Positions 8,295 through 17,097 of a DNA stretch of 64,000 nt are shown one piece after another. Numbering within the stretch: position 1 is the stretch's first letter; each line of letters begins with the position of its first letter. The position numbers and the translations under genes were made by a program. The notes below the pieces were generated by a model that searched no databases, was not told the DNA's origin, and saw nothing but the letters and a program-made list of their open reading frames with translations. Source of the DNA: Neisseria subflava (lineage in GTDB: Bacteria; Pseudomonadota; Gammaproteobacteria; Burkholderiales; Neisseriaceae); NCBI RefSeq assembly GCF_005221305.1, contig NZ_CP039887.1, forward strand, positions 620,001 through 684,000, in the 5' to 3' direction.

Positions 8295-10061
8295 CTACTT
8301 GCTTGCCGGTTTGGCTGATTTTTCGCTGAGGCTGTGCAGGTCGGAATAGCGTCCGCCTGCGTTGATCAATTCATGATGAGTGCCTTGTTCGACTACATTG
8401 CCTTCGTGCATCACAACGATATTGTCGGCTTTTTCGATGGTTGAAAGTCGGTGGGCAATCACCAATGTGGTACGGTTTTGCATCAGGTTTTCCAATGCGG
8501 TTTGTACCAAACGTTCGGATTCATTATCTAATGCGCTGGTGGCTTCGTCCAAAATCAAAATCGGCGCATTTTTCAAAAGCGCACGCGCAATGGCGAGGCG
8601 TTGACGTTGGCCGCCGGACAGTTTTAAACCGTTTTCGCCAACTTCAGTGTGCAAACCTTGCGGCATTTTTTGGATAAATTCCCAAGCATTCGCGGCTTTT
8701 GCAGCATTGATAATTTCTTCTTCACTGAATTTGTCAGCTTGAGCATAGGCAATGTTTTCAGCAATCGTACCATTAAACAGGATAACGTTTTGGCCGACAA
8801 ATGCCATGCGGCTGCGCAGGCTTTCGAGTGTATATTCCTTGATGTTGACGCCGCCAATCAAAACCTTGCCTTCATCCGGATTGAGGAAGCGCGGCAACAT
8901 ATTGGCCAGAGTGGTTTTACCGCAGCCTGATGCGCCGACCAATGCAGTCACTTTGCCTTGCGGTACAAGCAGGTTGATGTGGTTCAAGCTGTTGCGTTCG
9001 GCTTCAGGATAGCGGTGTACAACATCGCAAAATTCAATATCTCCAGGGTTTGGGCTGAGGATTTGTTTGCCTTCGTTGCTCTCTTCGGGTTGATCCAAAA
9101 AGGTAAAGACACTTTCTGCCGCCGCCAAACCGCGTTGCAGGGATTGCATCACGCCGGTCATACGTTTGATGGGGTCAAACATCATGATCATGCTGGACAA
9201 AAACGACATAAAATCGCCTGCACTAAATCCTGAAAGCCCTGCTTGGCGTGCCGCTGCGTAAATAATCGCAGCCAGTGCAACCGAAGCCATTAATTGCGTA
9301 ATGCCGGTACCGGCAGAGCTGGCGGAAACCTGTTTGAGCAGGTTGCGGCGCACATCGTCGGCAATACGGTTGAAGCGGCGATTTTCATAATCTTGACCGC
9401 CATAGATTTTCACAACACGTTCACCATTGATGCTTTCTCCCAAAACCTGCATCAGCTGACCGATGTAAATTTGATTGTTGGCAGACAATTTGCGCAAGCG
9501 TTTGCTGACCGTTTGGATACATACGGCAACGACCGGCAAAATAATAAAAGTAATCAGGGTCAAACGCCAGTTTAGATAAGTCAACAAGCCCAACAGACCG
9601 ACCACGCTCACGCCGTCTTTGGCGATCACGGTAATGACGTTAAATCCTGCATCAGTAATTTGGTTGACGTCGTTTAAAATGCGCGACATCAGACGGCCGC
9701 CGGTATTGCTGCTGAAATACGAAGTCGGCAGGTGCATCATTTTATTGAACATTTCACCGCGCAAACGCTGCACCAAGTGGCTGGACAGATAAGTCGTGCA
9801 ATATTCGTTAATGAAGTTGAACAGGCCGCGAACGAAAAACAGCGCCACAATTGCCAGCGGCAACCATGACATGCTTTTCATGTTTTTATCGACAAAACCT
9901 TCATTAATCAAAGGTTTGAGCAAGTAACCGAAAGCCGGCATCGTACCGGCGACAATCAGCATGGCTACTACGGAGACGATAAACATCTTCCAATAGCTTT
10001 TTAAATATCCAAGCAAACGCTTGTACAGCTCCCAGTTGGATGTGGCTTGTGTTGTCTGCAT
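8295..10061 (-). CDS. msbA: Lipid A export ATP-binding/permease protein MsbA
   Basis: A 588-residue half-transporter. The N-terminal part has six membrane helices; the nucleotide-binding domain has Walker A GASGCGKTTL, signature LSGGQRQR, Walker B ILILDEATSALD and the switch histidine in VIAHRLST. As a homodimer it flips lipid A-core across the inner membrane. Length and motif spacing are normal for the family. It is a monocistronic gene on the minus strand. Confidence 0.95.
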   Translation of the reverse strand: MQTTQATSNWELYKRLLGYLKSYWKMFIVSVVAMLIVAGTMPAFGYLLKPLINEGFVDKNMKSMSWLPLAIVALFFVRGLFNFINEYCTTYLSSHLVQRLRGEMFNKMMHLPTSYFSSNTGGRLMSRILNDVNQITDAGFNVITVIAKDGVSVVGLLGLLTYLNWRLTLITFIILPVVAVCIQTVSKRLRKLSANNQIYIGQLMQVLGESINGERVVKIYGGQDYENRRFNRIADDVRRNLLKQVSASSAGTGITQLMASVALAAIIYAAARQAGLSGFSAGDFMSFLSSMIMMFDPIKRMTGVMQSLQRGLAAAESVFTFLDQPEESNEGKQILSPNPGDIEFCDVVHRYPEAERNSLNHINLLVPQGKVTALVGASGCGKTTLANMLPRFLNPDEGKVLIGGVNIKEYTLESLRSRMAFVGQNVILFNGTIAENIAYAQADKFSEEEIINAAKAANAWEFIQKMPQGLHTEVGENGLKLSGGQRQRLAIARALLKNAPILILDEATSALDNESERLVQTALENLMQNRTTLVIAHRLSTIEKADNIVVMHEGNVVEQGTHHELINAGGRYSDLHSLSEKSAKPASK

Positions 10062-10238
10062 ATCAATCCAGATTTAGAGCAAACATGCAATTCTAAACGA
10101 AAATATCTGTCATTACAATGTTTGCAATTGAAAGTCAAAAGGAGTTGGTATTATTTTAACGCCTTGATTTTATAATGAGAACGACTGTGATGCGGTGGGG
10201 TCGTTAATAACGCTGCCCACTTCTCAAACACCAGTTGC

Positions 10239-10265
10239 GGCCGTCTGAAAAAGTTTCAGACGGCC
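10239..10265. terminator. DUS inverted repeat after thrC
   Basis: GGCCGTCTGAAA and TTTCAGACGGCC form a tight hairpin 25 bases after the thrC stop. The rest of the 10062-10289 gap shows no gene; it is AT-rich near msbA. Confidence 0.7.
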
Positions 10266-10289
10266 TCTTCAGTCGTCAAAGACAGCCGG

Positions 10290-11699
10290 TTAAGCCAAAG
10301 CTTCCTTAATGATGTCTTTTACTGTCGTTGCGTTATTAGGGACAACACGGACATGTTGCGGCAGGTTTTCCAAGCCTTCCAATGCAGCCGGGCGGGGGAT
10401 AGTAACTTCGCCGACAGCCTCATGGATGGTGGCTTCAAATTTGGCAGCCAATGCGGTTTCGAGGCAGACGATGGTTTCGCCGGCTTCGCGTACTTCACGC
10501 GCTACTTTGATGCCATCGGCTGTATGCGGATCAATCAATTCACGGTCTTGTTCGTAAACCTGTTTGATGGTGGCAAGGCGGTTGGCATGGGTCGATTTGC
10601 CGGAAACAAAGCCATATTGTTGATGGACTTTGTTTAAGACAAATTCCAAATTGAAACCTTTGCCGGAGCTTACTTCAGCCCATAAGGTTTTGATTTCGTC
10701 TGCATCGCGGTCCATCAGGTCAAACACAAAACGCTCGAAGTTGGAGGCTTTGGAAATGTCCATAGACGGGCTGGAAGTAACGTGAGTGTGTTCGCTGTTG
10801 CGCGGGCGGTATGCGCCGGTTTTGAAAAATTCGTCCAATACGTCGTTTTCATTGGTGGCAACAATCAAGCGGTGGATAGGCAGACCCATTTGGCGTGCGA
10901 TATGGCCGGCGCAGACATTGCCGAAGTTGCCGCTTGGTACGCAGAAGCTGACTTTTTCATCATTGCTCGAAGTGGTATTGAAATAACCGGCAAAGTAATA
11001 CACGACTTGAGCGACGATACGGCCCCAGTTGATCGAGTTGACTGTGCCGATGTGGTATTTGGCTTTGAACTCGGCATCATTTTGTACGGCTTTGACGATG
11101 TCTTGGCAGTCGTCAAACATGCCTTCAACAGCGATGTTGTGGATGTTGGCATCTTGCAGGCTGAACATTTGCGCACGTTGGAATGCGCTCATTTTGCCTT
11201 CCGGAGACAGCATGAAGACATTGACGCCTTTTTTACCGCGCAGGGCATATTCGGCGGCAGATCCGGTATCGCCGCTGGTAGCGCCCAAGATATTGAGTTC
11301 TTTGCCTTCTTTGTTCAATACATATTCAAACGCATTGCCCAAGAATTGCATGGCCATGTCTTTGAATGCCAAAGTAGGACCATTGGACAGGGCTTGGATT
11401 TTGATGCCGTCTGAAAGTGTGCGTACTGGAGTAATGGCTTTGGTGCCGAATACTTCTTCGGTGTAGGTGCGGTTGATGATGTCGCGTAAATCATTAGCAG
11501 GGATGTCGGTGGCAAACAGGCTCATGACTTCAAACGCCAGCTCAGGATAGCTGAGTGTGCGCCATTGGTCTAAGGTAGCACGGTCGATTTGAGGGTATTG
11601 CTCAGGCAGCATCAAACCGCCGTCAGGAGCCAAACCCATCAATAAAACTTCGCTGAATTGCTTGCGTGCGGTTGCACCGCGGGTGCTGATGTATTTCAT
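10290..11699 (-). CDS. thrC: Threonine synthase
   Basis: A 469-residue protein. It starts MKYISTRGATARKQF, the standard opening of the long-chain threonine synthase class, and has the PLP lysine motif LAFKDMAMQFLG, plus SGDTGSAA and the phosphate-binding SGNFGNV region. It converts O-phosphohomoserine to threonine. The frame is open to 11762 but ATG 11699 has a good Shine-Dalgarno (AGAAGAAAT) and matches the family start. An AT-type DUS (ATGCCGTCTGAA) lies inside the gene at 11405-11416. Confidence 0.96.
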   Translation of the reverse strand: MKYISTRGATARKQFSEVLLMGLAPDGGLMLPEQYPQIDRATLDQWRTLSYPELAFEVMSLFATDIPANDLRDIINRTYTEEVFGTKAITPVRTLSDGIKIQALSNGPTLAFKDMAMQFLGNAFEYVLNKEGKELNILGATSGDTGSAAEYALRGKKGVNVFMLSPEGKMSAFQRAQMFSLQDANIHNIAVEGMFDDCQDIVKAVQNDAEFKAKYHIGTVNSINWGRIVAQVVYYFAGYFNTTSSNDEKVSFCVPSGNFGNVCAGHIARQMGLPIHRLIVATNENDVLDEFFKTGAYRPRNSEHTHVTSSPSMDISKASNFERFVFDLMDRDADEIKTLWAEVSSGKGFNLEFVLNKVHQQYGFVSGKSTHANRLATIKQVYEQDRELIDPHTADGIKVAREVREAGETIVCLETALAAKFEATIHEAVGEVTIPRPAALEGLENLPQHVRVVPNNATTVKDIIKEALA

Positions 11700-11802
11700 G
11701 ATTTCTTCTCTATAAAAACAAAAATATTGCTGGTCAAAACAGGAAACCCGCCTGAGGACCATCCCGCAAACCGCCCTATCCCGACCTTAATCCACTATAA
11801 AC

Positions 11803-11838
11803 TTTCAGACAACCTTGATACACAGAGGTCGTCTGAAA
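11803..11838. terminator. Imperfect DUS-type inverted repeat after the small lipoprotein gene
   Basis: TTTCAGACAACCT (11803-11815) pairs with AGGTCGTCTGAAA (11826-11838). The right arm is the mucosa-type DUS (GTCG instead of GCCG). It follows the stop of the 11843-12220 gene. Confidence 0.5.
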
Positions 11839-11842
11839 AACA

Positions 11843-12220
11843 TTATCTATACAAACGCTTGAAACAAGCATTGACGGTTTTCATCGTTACCGACGCAATC
11901 GCCCGATCACGCGAAGAAGGATTCAAAACATCCATCAACTCTTGCGCGGACACCTGATTCGGCGCCTCCTCGCTCGCGCAGCCGCAGATTTTATCTTCCC
12001 ACTCGCGCTGCTTGTCTGCGCTCATCGTCAGCGCGATCAAACGCCACTCATTGCGCTTGTTCAATTCCGAACGGCATTGATGATCGACCGCCATTTTCAC
12101 CACGCTGCCGCCGATACCCGTACCGCCGCCTAAACCGCCGAACGCCGAGTCAGAATCATAAGCGCAACCGCCCAACAACGCCGCTACAGAGGCAACGGCA
12201 ACAATCTTTTTCATATTCAT
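11843..12220 (-). CDS. Small lipoprotein of unknown function
   Basis: A 125-residue protein beginning MNMKKIVAVASVAALLGGCAYDSD: a short signal peptide with a clear lipobox (LLGGC). A glycine-rich stretch follows and then a soluble part with three more cysteines (HQCRSEL, KICGCAS) and a final cysteine near the end, so disulfides are likely in the periplasm. I do not recognise the family. ATG 12220 is chosen because AAAGGA sits 5 bases upstream; the frame is open to 12238. It is bounded on both sides by mucosa-type DUS copies. Confidence 0.75.
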   Translation of the reverse strand: MNMKKIVAVASVAALLGGCAYDSDSAFGGLGGGTGIGGSVVKMAVDHQCRSELNKRNEWRLIALTMSADKQREWEDKICGCASEEAPNQVSAQELMDVLNPSSRDRAIASVTMKTVNACFKRLYR

Positions 12221-12365
12221 AGCCATCCTTTGCCGCAAGGTCGTCTGAAACGCCCCGCAAAGTCTTTAAACAAACGCGTATTATACCGTAAGCGGTGTGA
12301 GACGGGGGGATTAGAGAGAGTGAGGTATAATTCAACATTTATTCAAAAATAAGGCATTTCTAGAC

Positions 12366-13283
12366 ATGAATCATTTTAAGAAGAGCAAACAAAAGCTGCT
12401 TAGGATATTACTGCTCTCTGAGCCAAATGAATCGGGTTTACGATCATGGCTGACCACTGTCATTAGCCTATTAAGCAAATCAATTCCATCCCTAGCTGCA
12501 CTTGGATTGATACTGGGAAGTATTTTGACTTATCGCTATTTAATTTTTATCGGGTATTCTAGTATTTTTCCAGAGACAATAGCTTCTGCATCCAGCTTAA
12601 CGACTATCATATTTGTTTTTGCTTTGATTCTCTTAATCTTTGCTGTCCCATTTCTATCCCCATACACATTTATATTTATTTCCAAAGATTTTCAAGCACA
12701 AGGGATTAAAGTTAAGAACTTATTCCCATCTCTACTTGCTTCGACTTTAAGCTTTCCAATATTAGTAATATATTTACTTCTTTCTGATTATGAAAAGATA
12801 AACATACCACTAGAACCAATAATTGGATTATGCTTCTTATTTACAATAATTTCACCATATTTTATCTACATTATACAGGATAAAGTCAATTTTCTACCCA
12901 AAATAATATACCGTATTAATTATAATAAAATATTTACAGCCTTAATTTGCGATAAAAATAATAAAGAATTAAGTTTTGATAAAATCATTACAACTATTCT
13001 TTATACATTATATTCAATATATTTATTAATTATATGGCTTATTGCCCTAATTCCGTTAATATTTTTTCTCATTATTTATCAAAGTATTAAAAATTATAAT
13101 ATATTTCTATCATTTTTTAGATTATTACCAACATTAGCCTTATCATTCTTGATATACTGCTCAATTTTTATCTATTCAATATTCTTAATAGTTTTTGCAT
13201 TAAACTGGCTTCTAGATAGTTATATTAAATATATTTTTCTATCTTTTTTATATTTTTTATATTCCTTAACGTTCGTGCAGTAG
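12366..13283 (+). CDS. Multi-spanning membrane protein, 5' part of a frameshifted gene
   Basis: 305 residues with about seven or eight hydrophobic helices rich in Ile, Leu, Phe and Tyr. No family recognised. Base composition is strikingly AT-rich compared with neighbours. The frame ends at 13283 just after T-rich runs (T5 at 13234-13238, T6 at 13244-13249 and T6 at 13253-13258), and the downstream sequence continues as a sensible protein in the -1 frame. The gene is therefore probably a roughly 475-residue protein broken by loss of one T. A TATAAT-like box at 12326-12331 lies upstream; the Shine-Dalgarno is AAGG at about 12351. Confidence 0.65.
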   Translation: MNHFKKSKQKLLRILLLSEPNESGLRSWLTTVISLLSKSIPSLAALGLILGSILTYRYLIFIGYSSIFPETIASASSLTTIIFVFALILLIFAVPFLSPYTFIFISKDFQAQGIKVKNLFPSLLASTLSFPILVIYLLLSDYEKINIPLEPIIGLCFLFTIISPYFIYIIQDKVNFLPKIIYRINYNKIFTALICDKNNKELSFDKIITTILYTLYSIYLLIIWLIALIPLIFFLIIYQSIKNYNIFLSFFRLLPTLALSFLIYCSIFIYSIFLIVFALNWLLDSYIKYIFLSFLYFLYSLTFVQ

Positions 13284-13339
13284 CTGATGAGGCATATTCA
13301 AAAAATAACAAGAATAAAAATAGTTATATTCTTCCAATT

Positions 13340-13801
13340 ATGCTCGCAATAAGCTCATTCTTTTTAATGTCAGTTTTTTCAAATAATTTTTCAACACATA
13401 TGCTTCATCCTGTTCGATTTGTGGAAATTCCTAAAAACTCTTCATGGTATTTATTACATAATAACTTTCAACAAAACAATGGCTTCCAAGAAATCAATGG
13501 CATTAACAAAAATGACTTGGTTAAATTAAAACAAAAATTCAAATGTCCCATACTTTCAGAAAATGAAAAATTAAAAAAAGATATTAATTGTTCTCCGAAA
13601 CCTGAACAACGCAACAATGCCTTATACGGCTACATGGCTTGGAACTTAGGTGACACTAAGGTCTTCTGCCCACCGACTGCTGAAAACAACAAAGGAAAAG
13701 AGGAAGCTGCGAAATTAGCTGAGGAATGTATCGTCATCAGCGGGAAATCACTACAAATTTTGAATGAAAATTATATTGATATTACGCCCAAAGAGCGTTA
13801 A
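13340..13801 (+). CDS. 3' part of the frameshifted membrane protein
   Basis: The frame is open from 13229, overlapping the end of the previous gene. The first in-frame ATG is 13340, without a convincing Shine-Dalgarno. Read from 13229 it gives a short hydrophobic stretch and a Lys/Asn-rich stretch, then a last membrane helix (LPIMLAISSFFLMSVF). A soluble domain of about 130 residues follows, with several cysteines (KCPIL, NCSPK, FCPPT, ECIVI), probably outside the membrane. No family recognised. It looks like the natural C-terminal domain of the 12366 product, separated by a one-base slip. It could be a pseudogene, a phase-variable gene or a sequencing error in a homopolymer. Confidence 0.55.
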   Translation: MLAISSFFLMSVFSNNFSTHMLHPVRFVEIPKNSSWYLLHNNFQQNNGFQEINGINKNDLVKLKQKFKCPILSENEKLKKDINCSPKPEQRNNALYGYMAWNLGDTKVFCPPTAENNKGKEEAAKLAEECIVISGKSLQILNENYIDITPKER

Positions 13802-13807
13802 TCCCCC

Positions 13808-13843
13808 TTTCAGACGACCTGCTATAATCCACGTCGTCTGAAA
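13808..13843. terminator. Variant-DUS inverted repeat before rarA
   Basis: TTTCAGACGACCT (13808-13820) and ACGTCGTCTGAA (13832-13843), an inverted pair of mucosa-type DUS, seven bases after the end of the frameshifted gene. Confidence 0.55.
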
Positions 13844-13865
13844 CCTCTCTTTCACGGAAACCGCC

Positions 13866-15173
13866 ATGTCCGACCTTTTCACCCGCCAACCCGATGCGCC
13901 GCTTGCCGAACGCCTGCGTCCGCATTCTTTAGACGATGTCATTGGGCAACATCATTTGATCGGCGAAGGCAAACCTTTGCGCGTGGCGGTCGAGGGTGGA
14001 AAGCCGCATTCTATGTTGCTGTGGGGGCCTCCGGGTGTAGGCAAAACCACGTTGGCGCGGATTTTGGCGCAGAGTTTCAATGCCCAGTTTCTGCCTGTTT
14101 CCGCCGTATTTTCCGGCGTGAAAGACATACGCGAGGCAATAGAAAAAGCTGAAATTGCCTTGCAACAAGGGCGCGCGACGATTTTGTTTGTTGACGAGGT
14201 ACACCGCTTCAACAAAGCGCAGCAGGACGCATTTTTGCCTTATGTCGAAAGTGGCTTGTTAACCTTTATCGGCGCCACCACGGAAAACCCGTCATTTGAA
14301 GTCAATCCGGCATTGCTCAGCAGAGCGCAGGTGTATGTTTTGCAATCCTTGTCTTCAGACGACCTGAAAAAGTTGATTGCTAAAGTATTGGCTTTGCCCG
14401 AATACCAAGATTTTACGATTGAAGCGGATGCGCAAGAATTGCTTGTGAATACCGCCGATGGTGATGCGCGCAGATTGTTGAATTTGATCGAACAGCTTTT
14501 ACGCGCTGCCGATACACGCCGTCTGAAAACCTTAACCGCCGAATTTCTGGCAGACAGTTTGGGTGCGCAAATCCGCCGTTTTGATAAGGGTGGCGAGAGT
14601 TTCTACAACCAAATCTCCGCGTTGCACAAATCTGTGCGCGGTTCGCATCCTAATGCGGCATTGTATTGGTTCTGCCGTATGCTCGACGGTGGTACCGATC
14701 CGCGTTATCTCGCCCGCCGCATTGTCCGTATGGCATGGGAAGACATCGGCTTGGCCGATCCGCGTGCCTTAACGATTGCCAATGATGCCGCCGCTACTTA
14801 TGAGCGCTTAGGCTCGCCAGAAGGGGAACTCGCTTTGGCTCAAGCCGTGTTGTACCTTGCTGCCGCCGCGAAATCTAATGCAGGCTATAAGGCATACAAC
14901 CAAATGCGCCGTTTCGTCAAAGAAAATGCCAGCGACGAAGTGCCTGTCCACCTACGCAATGCGCCGACCAAGTTGATGAAAGAGTTGGGTTACGGACGTG
15001 AATACCGCTATGCCCACGACGAGCCGAATGCCTACGCTGCCGGTGAGAGCTATATGCCCGATGGCTTGGACGAACCCGATTTCTACCAACCCGTCCCGCG
15101 TGGATTGGAAATCAAAATTGGCGAAAAGCTGAAATGGCTGAAATCCTTGGATGAAGATGCGCTGGATGATTAA
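13866..15173 (+). CDS. rarA: Replication-associated recombination protein A (MgsA/RarA AAA ATPase)
   Basis: A 435-residue protein, the usual size. It contains Walker A WGPPGVGKTTLARIL, Walker B LFVDEVHRF, sensor GATTENPSF and the RarA C-terminal tetramerisation region (RMAWEDIGLADPRAL, NAPTKLMKELGYG). It acts at stalled replication forks in the cytoplasm. A mucosa-type DUS lies inside the gene at 14354-14365, and a plain GCCGTCTGAA at about 14519. Confidence 0.95.
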   Translation: MSDLFTRQPDAPLAERLRPHSLDDVIGQHHLIGEGKPLRVAVEGGKPHSMLLWGPPGVGKTTLARILAQSFNAQFLPVSAVFSGVKDIREAIEKAEIALQQGRATILFVDEVHRFNKAQQDAFLPYVESGLLTFIGATTENPSFEVNPALLSRAQVYVLQSLSSDDLKKLIAKVLALPEYQDFTIEADAQELLVNTADGDARRLLNLIEQLLRAADTRRLKTLTAEFLADSLGAQIRRFDKGGESFYNQISALHKSVRGSHPNAALYWFCRMLDGGTDPRYLARRIVRMAWEDIGLADPRALTIANDAAATYERLGSPEGELALAQAVLYLAAAAKSNAGYKAYNQMRRFVKENASDEVPVHLRNAPTKLMKELGYGREYRYAHDEPNAYAAGESYMPDGLDEPDFYQPVPRGLEIKIGEKLKWLKSLDEDALDD

Positions 15174-15274
15174 AACAGTAAATGAACATAATACAAATCT
15201 AAGATCAAATTGAGTTTTTCAGACGGCCTTTGCTGTTTGAATATTTTTAACCTATACCATACACACAAATTTTC

Positions 15275-16576
15275 ATGAATATTTTTGAAGCCTTACTATT
15301 ATTGTGCCTGCTGATTGTTATTAGTGCGTTTGTGTCCTGTTCCGAACTCGCGCTTGCTTCGGCACGCAAAATCAAATTGCAGGTTATGGCGAAAGATGGC
15401 GGCGATACGCGTGCGCTTGACGTAATCAATATGCAGCAGCAGCCGGGCAGTTTTATTACCGTTGTCCAAATCGGTTTGAACGCCGTCGCCATTCTTGCCG
15501 GTATCGTCGGCGAGGCGGCAATACGTCCGTATTTTGGCAAGCTGTTGGAGAATGTAGGCAGTTGGGGTAGCACAGTTGCCTCTTTGCTGACTTTCTCGCT
15601 GGTTACAGGCAGCTTTATTTTAATTGCCGACCTGATGCCCAAGCGCATGGCAATGACCCATCCCGAAGCGGTGGCGGTACGCATTGTGCGTCCGATGATG
15701 TTTCTGATTTTTATCTTAAAGCCCCTTGTCTGGGTTTTTGACGGATTGGCAAACGCAATATTCAAACTCTTCAAAATCTCAACCGTCCGTCAGGAGCAGC
15801 TGACCTCGGAAGATATTTATGCCGTCGTTGATGCCGGTGCGCAGGCTGGTGTATTGAAAGAACAAGAACACTATCTGATTGAAAACATTTTCGATATGCA
15901 GGAGCGTACGGTCACTTCCACCATGAGTACGCGCGAATATATCGCCTATTTTGATAAACACGACGACAGCGATACCGTGTTGGAAATGATGTCGGAAAAA
16001 CCGCACAATAAATTCCTCGTATGCGACGGCGACTTGGAACGCGTTATCGGCTATATCGAATCGCATACGCTGCTAACCTTGTTTTTAAAAGAGAAAGACG
16101 TCCGCCTGACCGACAAGCGTGTGTTGCGCAAAGCCTTGTTTATTCCCGACACGCTGTCGCTTTATGATGTATTGGAGACCTTCAAAACTTCCGGTGAAGA
16201 CTTTGCCGTAGTGGTGAACGAATACGCACTGGTGGTTGGGGTAGTAACACTGAAAGACGTGATGAGCATTGTGATGGGCGAGCTGGTTAATACCGAAGAA
16301 GAGCCGCAAATCATCCGCCGTACCGAAGATACATGGTTGGTGGACGGTGCCACGCCGCTTACCGATGTCATGCGCGCGCTGGATATTGAAGAGTTTCCCA
16401 ATTCGGAAAATTATGAAACCATCGCCGGCTTTATGATGTATTCCCTGCGCAAAATCCCGAAGCGTACGGATTTTCTGGTTTATGCCGGTTATAAGTTTGA
16501 AATCATCGATACTGAAAATTTGAAAATCGACCAACTTTTGGTTTCCAAACAAGGAAATATGGTGGGGAAAATATAA
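15275..16576 (+). CDS. CNNM/CBS-domain membrane protein (HlyC/CorC family)
   Basis: A 433-residue protein. Residues 1-190 are a CNNM (DUF21) domain with four hydrophobic segments and the conserved ADLMPKRMA motif. Residues about 205-330 hold two CBS domains (MSTREYIAYF..., VVVNEYALVVGVVTLKDV), and the last about 85 residues form the CorC_HlyC domain (WLVDGATPLTDVMRALD). Relatives are linked to magnesium or cobalt export. The true substrate here is not shown. It stands alone between rarA and a DUS-rich gap. Confidence 0.9.
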   Translation: MNIFEALLLLCLLIVISAFVSCSELALASARKIKLQVMAKDGGDTRALDVINMQQQPGSFITVVQIGLNAVAILAGIVGEAAIRPYFGKLLENVGSWGSTVASLLTFSLVTGSFILIADLMPKRMAMTHPEAVAVRIVRPMMFLIFILKPLVWVFDGLANAIFKLFKISTVRQEQLTSEDIYAVVDAGAQAGVLKEQEHYLIENIFDMQERTVTSTMSTREYIAYFDKHDDSDTVLEMMSEKPHNKFLVCDGDLERVIGYIESHTLLTLFLKEKDVRLTDKRVLRKALFIPDTLSLYDVLETFKTSGEDFAVVVNEYALVVGVVTLKDVMSIVMGELVNTEEEPQIIRRTEDTWLVDGATPLTDVMRALDIEEFPNSENYETIAGFMMYSLRKIPKRTDFLVYAGYKFEIIDTENLKIDQLLVSKQGNMVGKI

Positions 16577-16699
16577 TAGGCTTTAAAGGAATATTTGTAG
16601 TATCAGATGAAAACGGGCCATCTTGAAATAAGTTGCTTATGATTTATGTCTTTTCTTAAGTTGTATAAAAGGCCGTCTGAAAATCAAATAATCAAAAAA

Positions 16700-16735
16700 G
16701 AAAACCGGATTTCCATCAACTGGAAATCCGGTTTG
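16700..16735. terminator. Rho-independent terminator of the TonB-receptor remnant
   Basis: AAAACCGGATTTCC pairs perfectly with GGAAATCCGGTTT around a six-base loop. Read on the minus strand it ends in a T-run, 14 bases after the stop of the receptor remnant. It is not DUS-based. Confidence 0.75.
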
Positions 16736-16748
16736 TTTTATTTTCAAC

Positions 16749-16859
16749 TTAGAACGTCAGCCTTACACCGGCGCGGACGGAGCGGCCCGGCAATGGTGCG
16801 ATATATTTGAGCATGGAGTTTTGCGGTCTTGCGGTACGGTTGGCAAGGTTGCGTGCATC
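16749..16859 (-). pseudogene. C-terminal remnant of a TonB-dependent outer-membrane receptor
   Basis: The minus strand encodes about 36 residues: DARNLANRTARPQNSMLKY, then APLPGRSVRAGVRLTF and a stop. This is the last beta-strand of TonB receptors, ending in the outer-membrane C-terminal phenylalanine. The homology stops abruptly at about 16860, so the rest of the gene has been deleted. A proper terminator survives downstream. The remaining gap up to 17030 shows no recognisable gene; a possible short reading frame there is weak. Confidence 0.7.
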
Positions 16860-17030
16860 TTTATTTTATGCCTCTTGTTTATAAAACTGACCTGTTCTTT
16901 CAAAAATAGCTATACTATGTGCTGCCAACGATTTTCACATGTCATGCTTGGCGTGATGGAAGCTATCGCCATTGACTTGGCTTCCAATGATACATTAGTT
17001 AGCATTAGAGCAAGCTACAGGCAGTAAAGG

Positions 17031-17056
17031 AGGCCGTCTGAAATTTCAGACGGCCT
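17031..17056. terminator. DUS inverted repeat after the small secreted protein gene
   Basis: AGGCCGTCTGAAA directly abuts TTTCAGACGGCCT, followed by a T-run on the plus strand. It lies 42 bases after the stop of the minus-strand gene at 17098. Confidence 0.65.
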
Positions 17057-17097
17057 TTTTATGAAACCAAAAATTGCTAGAGTCAAGACAGAGGTCT

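Noticed and set aside
10062..10289. Possible RNA gene between msbA and thrC
   Set aside because: No tRNA cloverleaf or known RNA signature; only the DUS hairpin is supported.
11788..11800. TTAATCCACTATA, an exact match to a Correia element end
   Set aside because: Only one end is present and no partner or internal sequence is seen nearby; at most a relic.
16821..17027. Possible 68-codon gene on the plus strand
   Set aside because: Its start lies in the TonB-receptor remnant, it has no Shine-Dalgarno and no recognisable domain; left as unassigned sequence.
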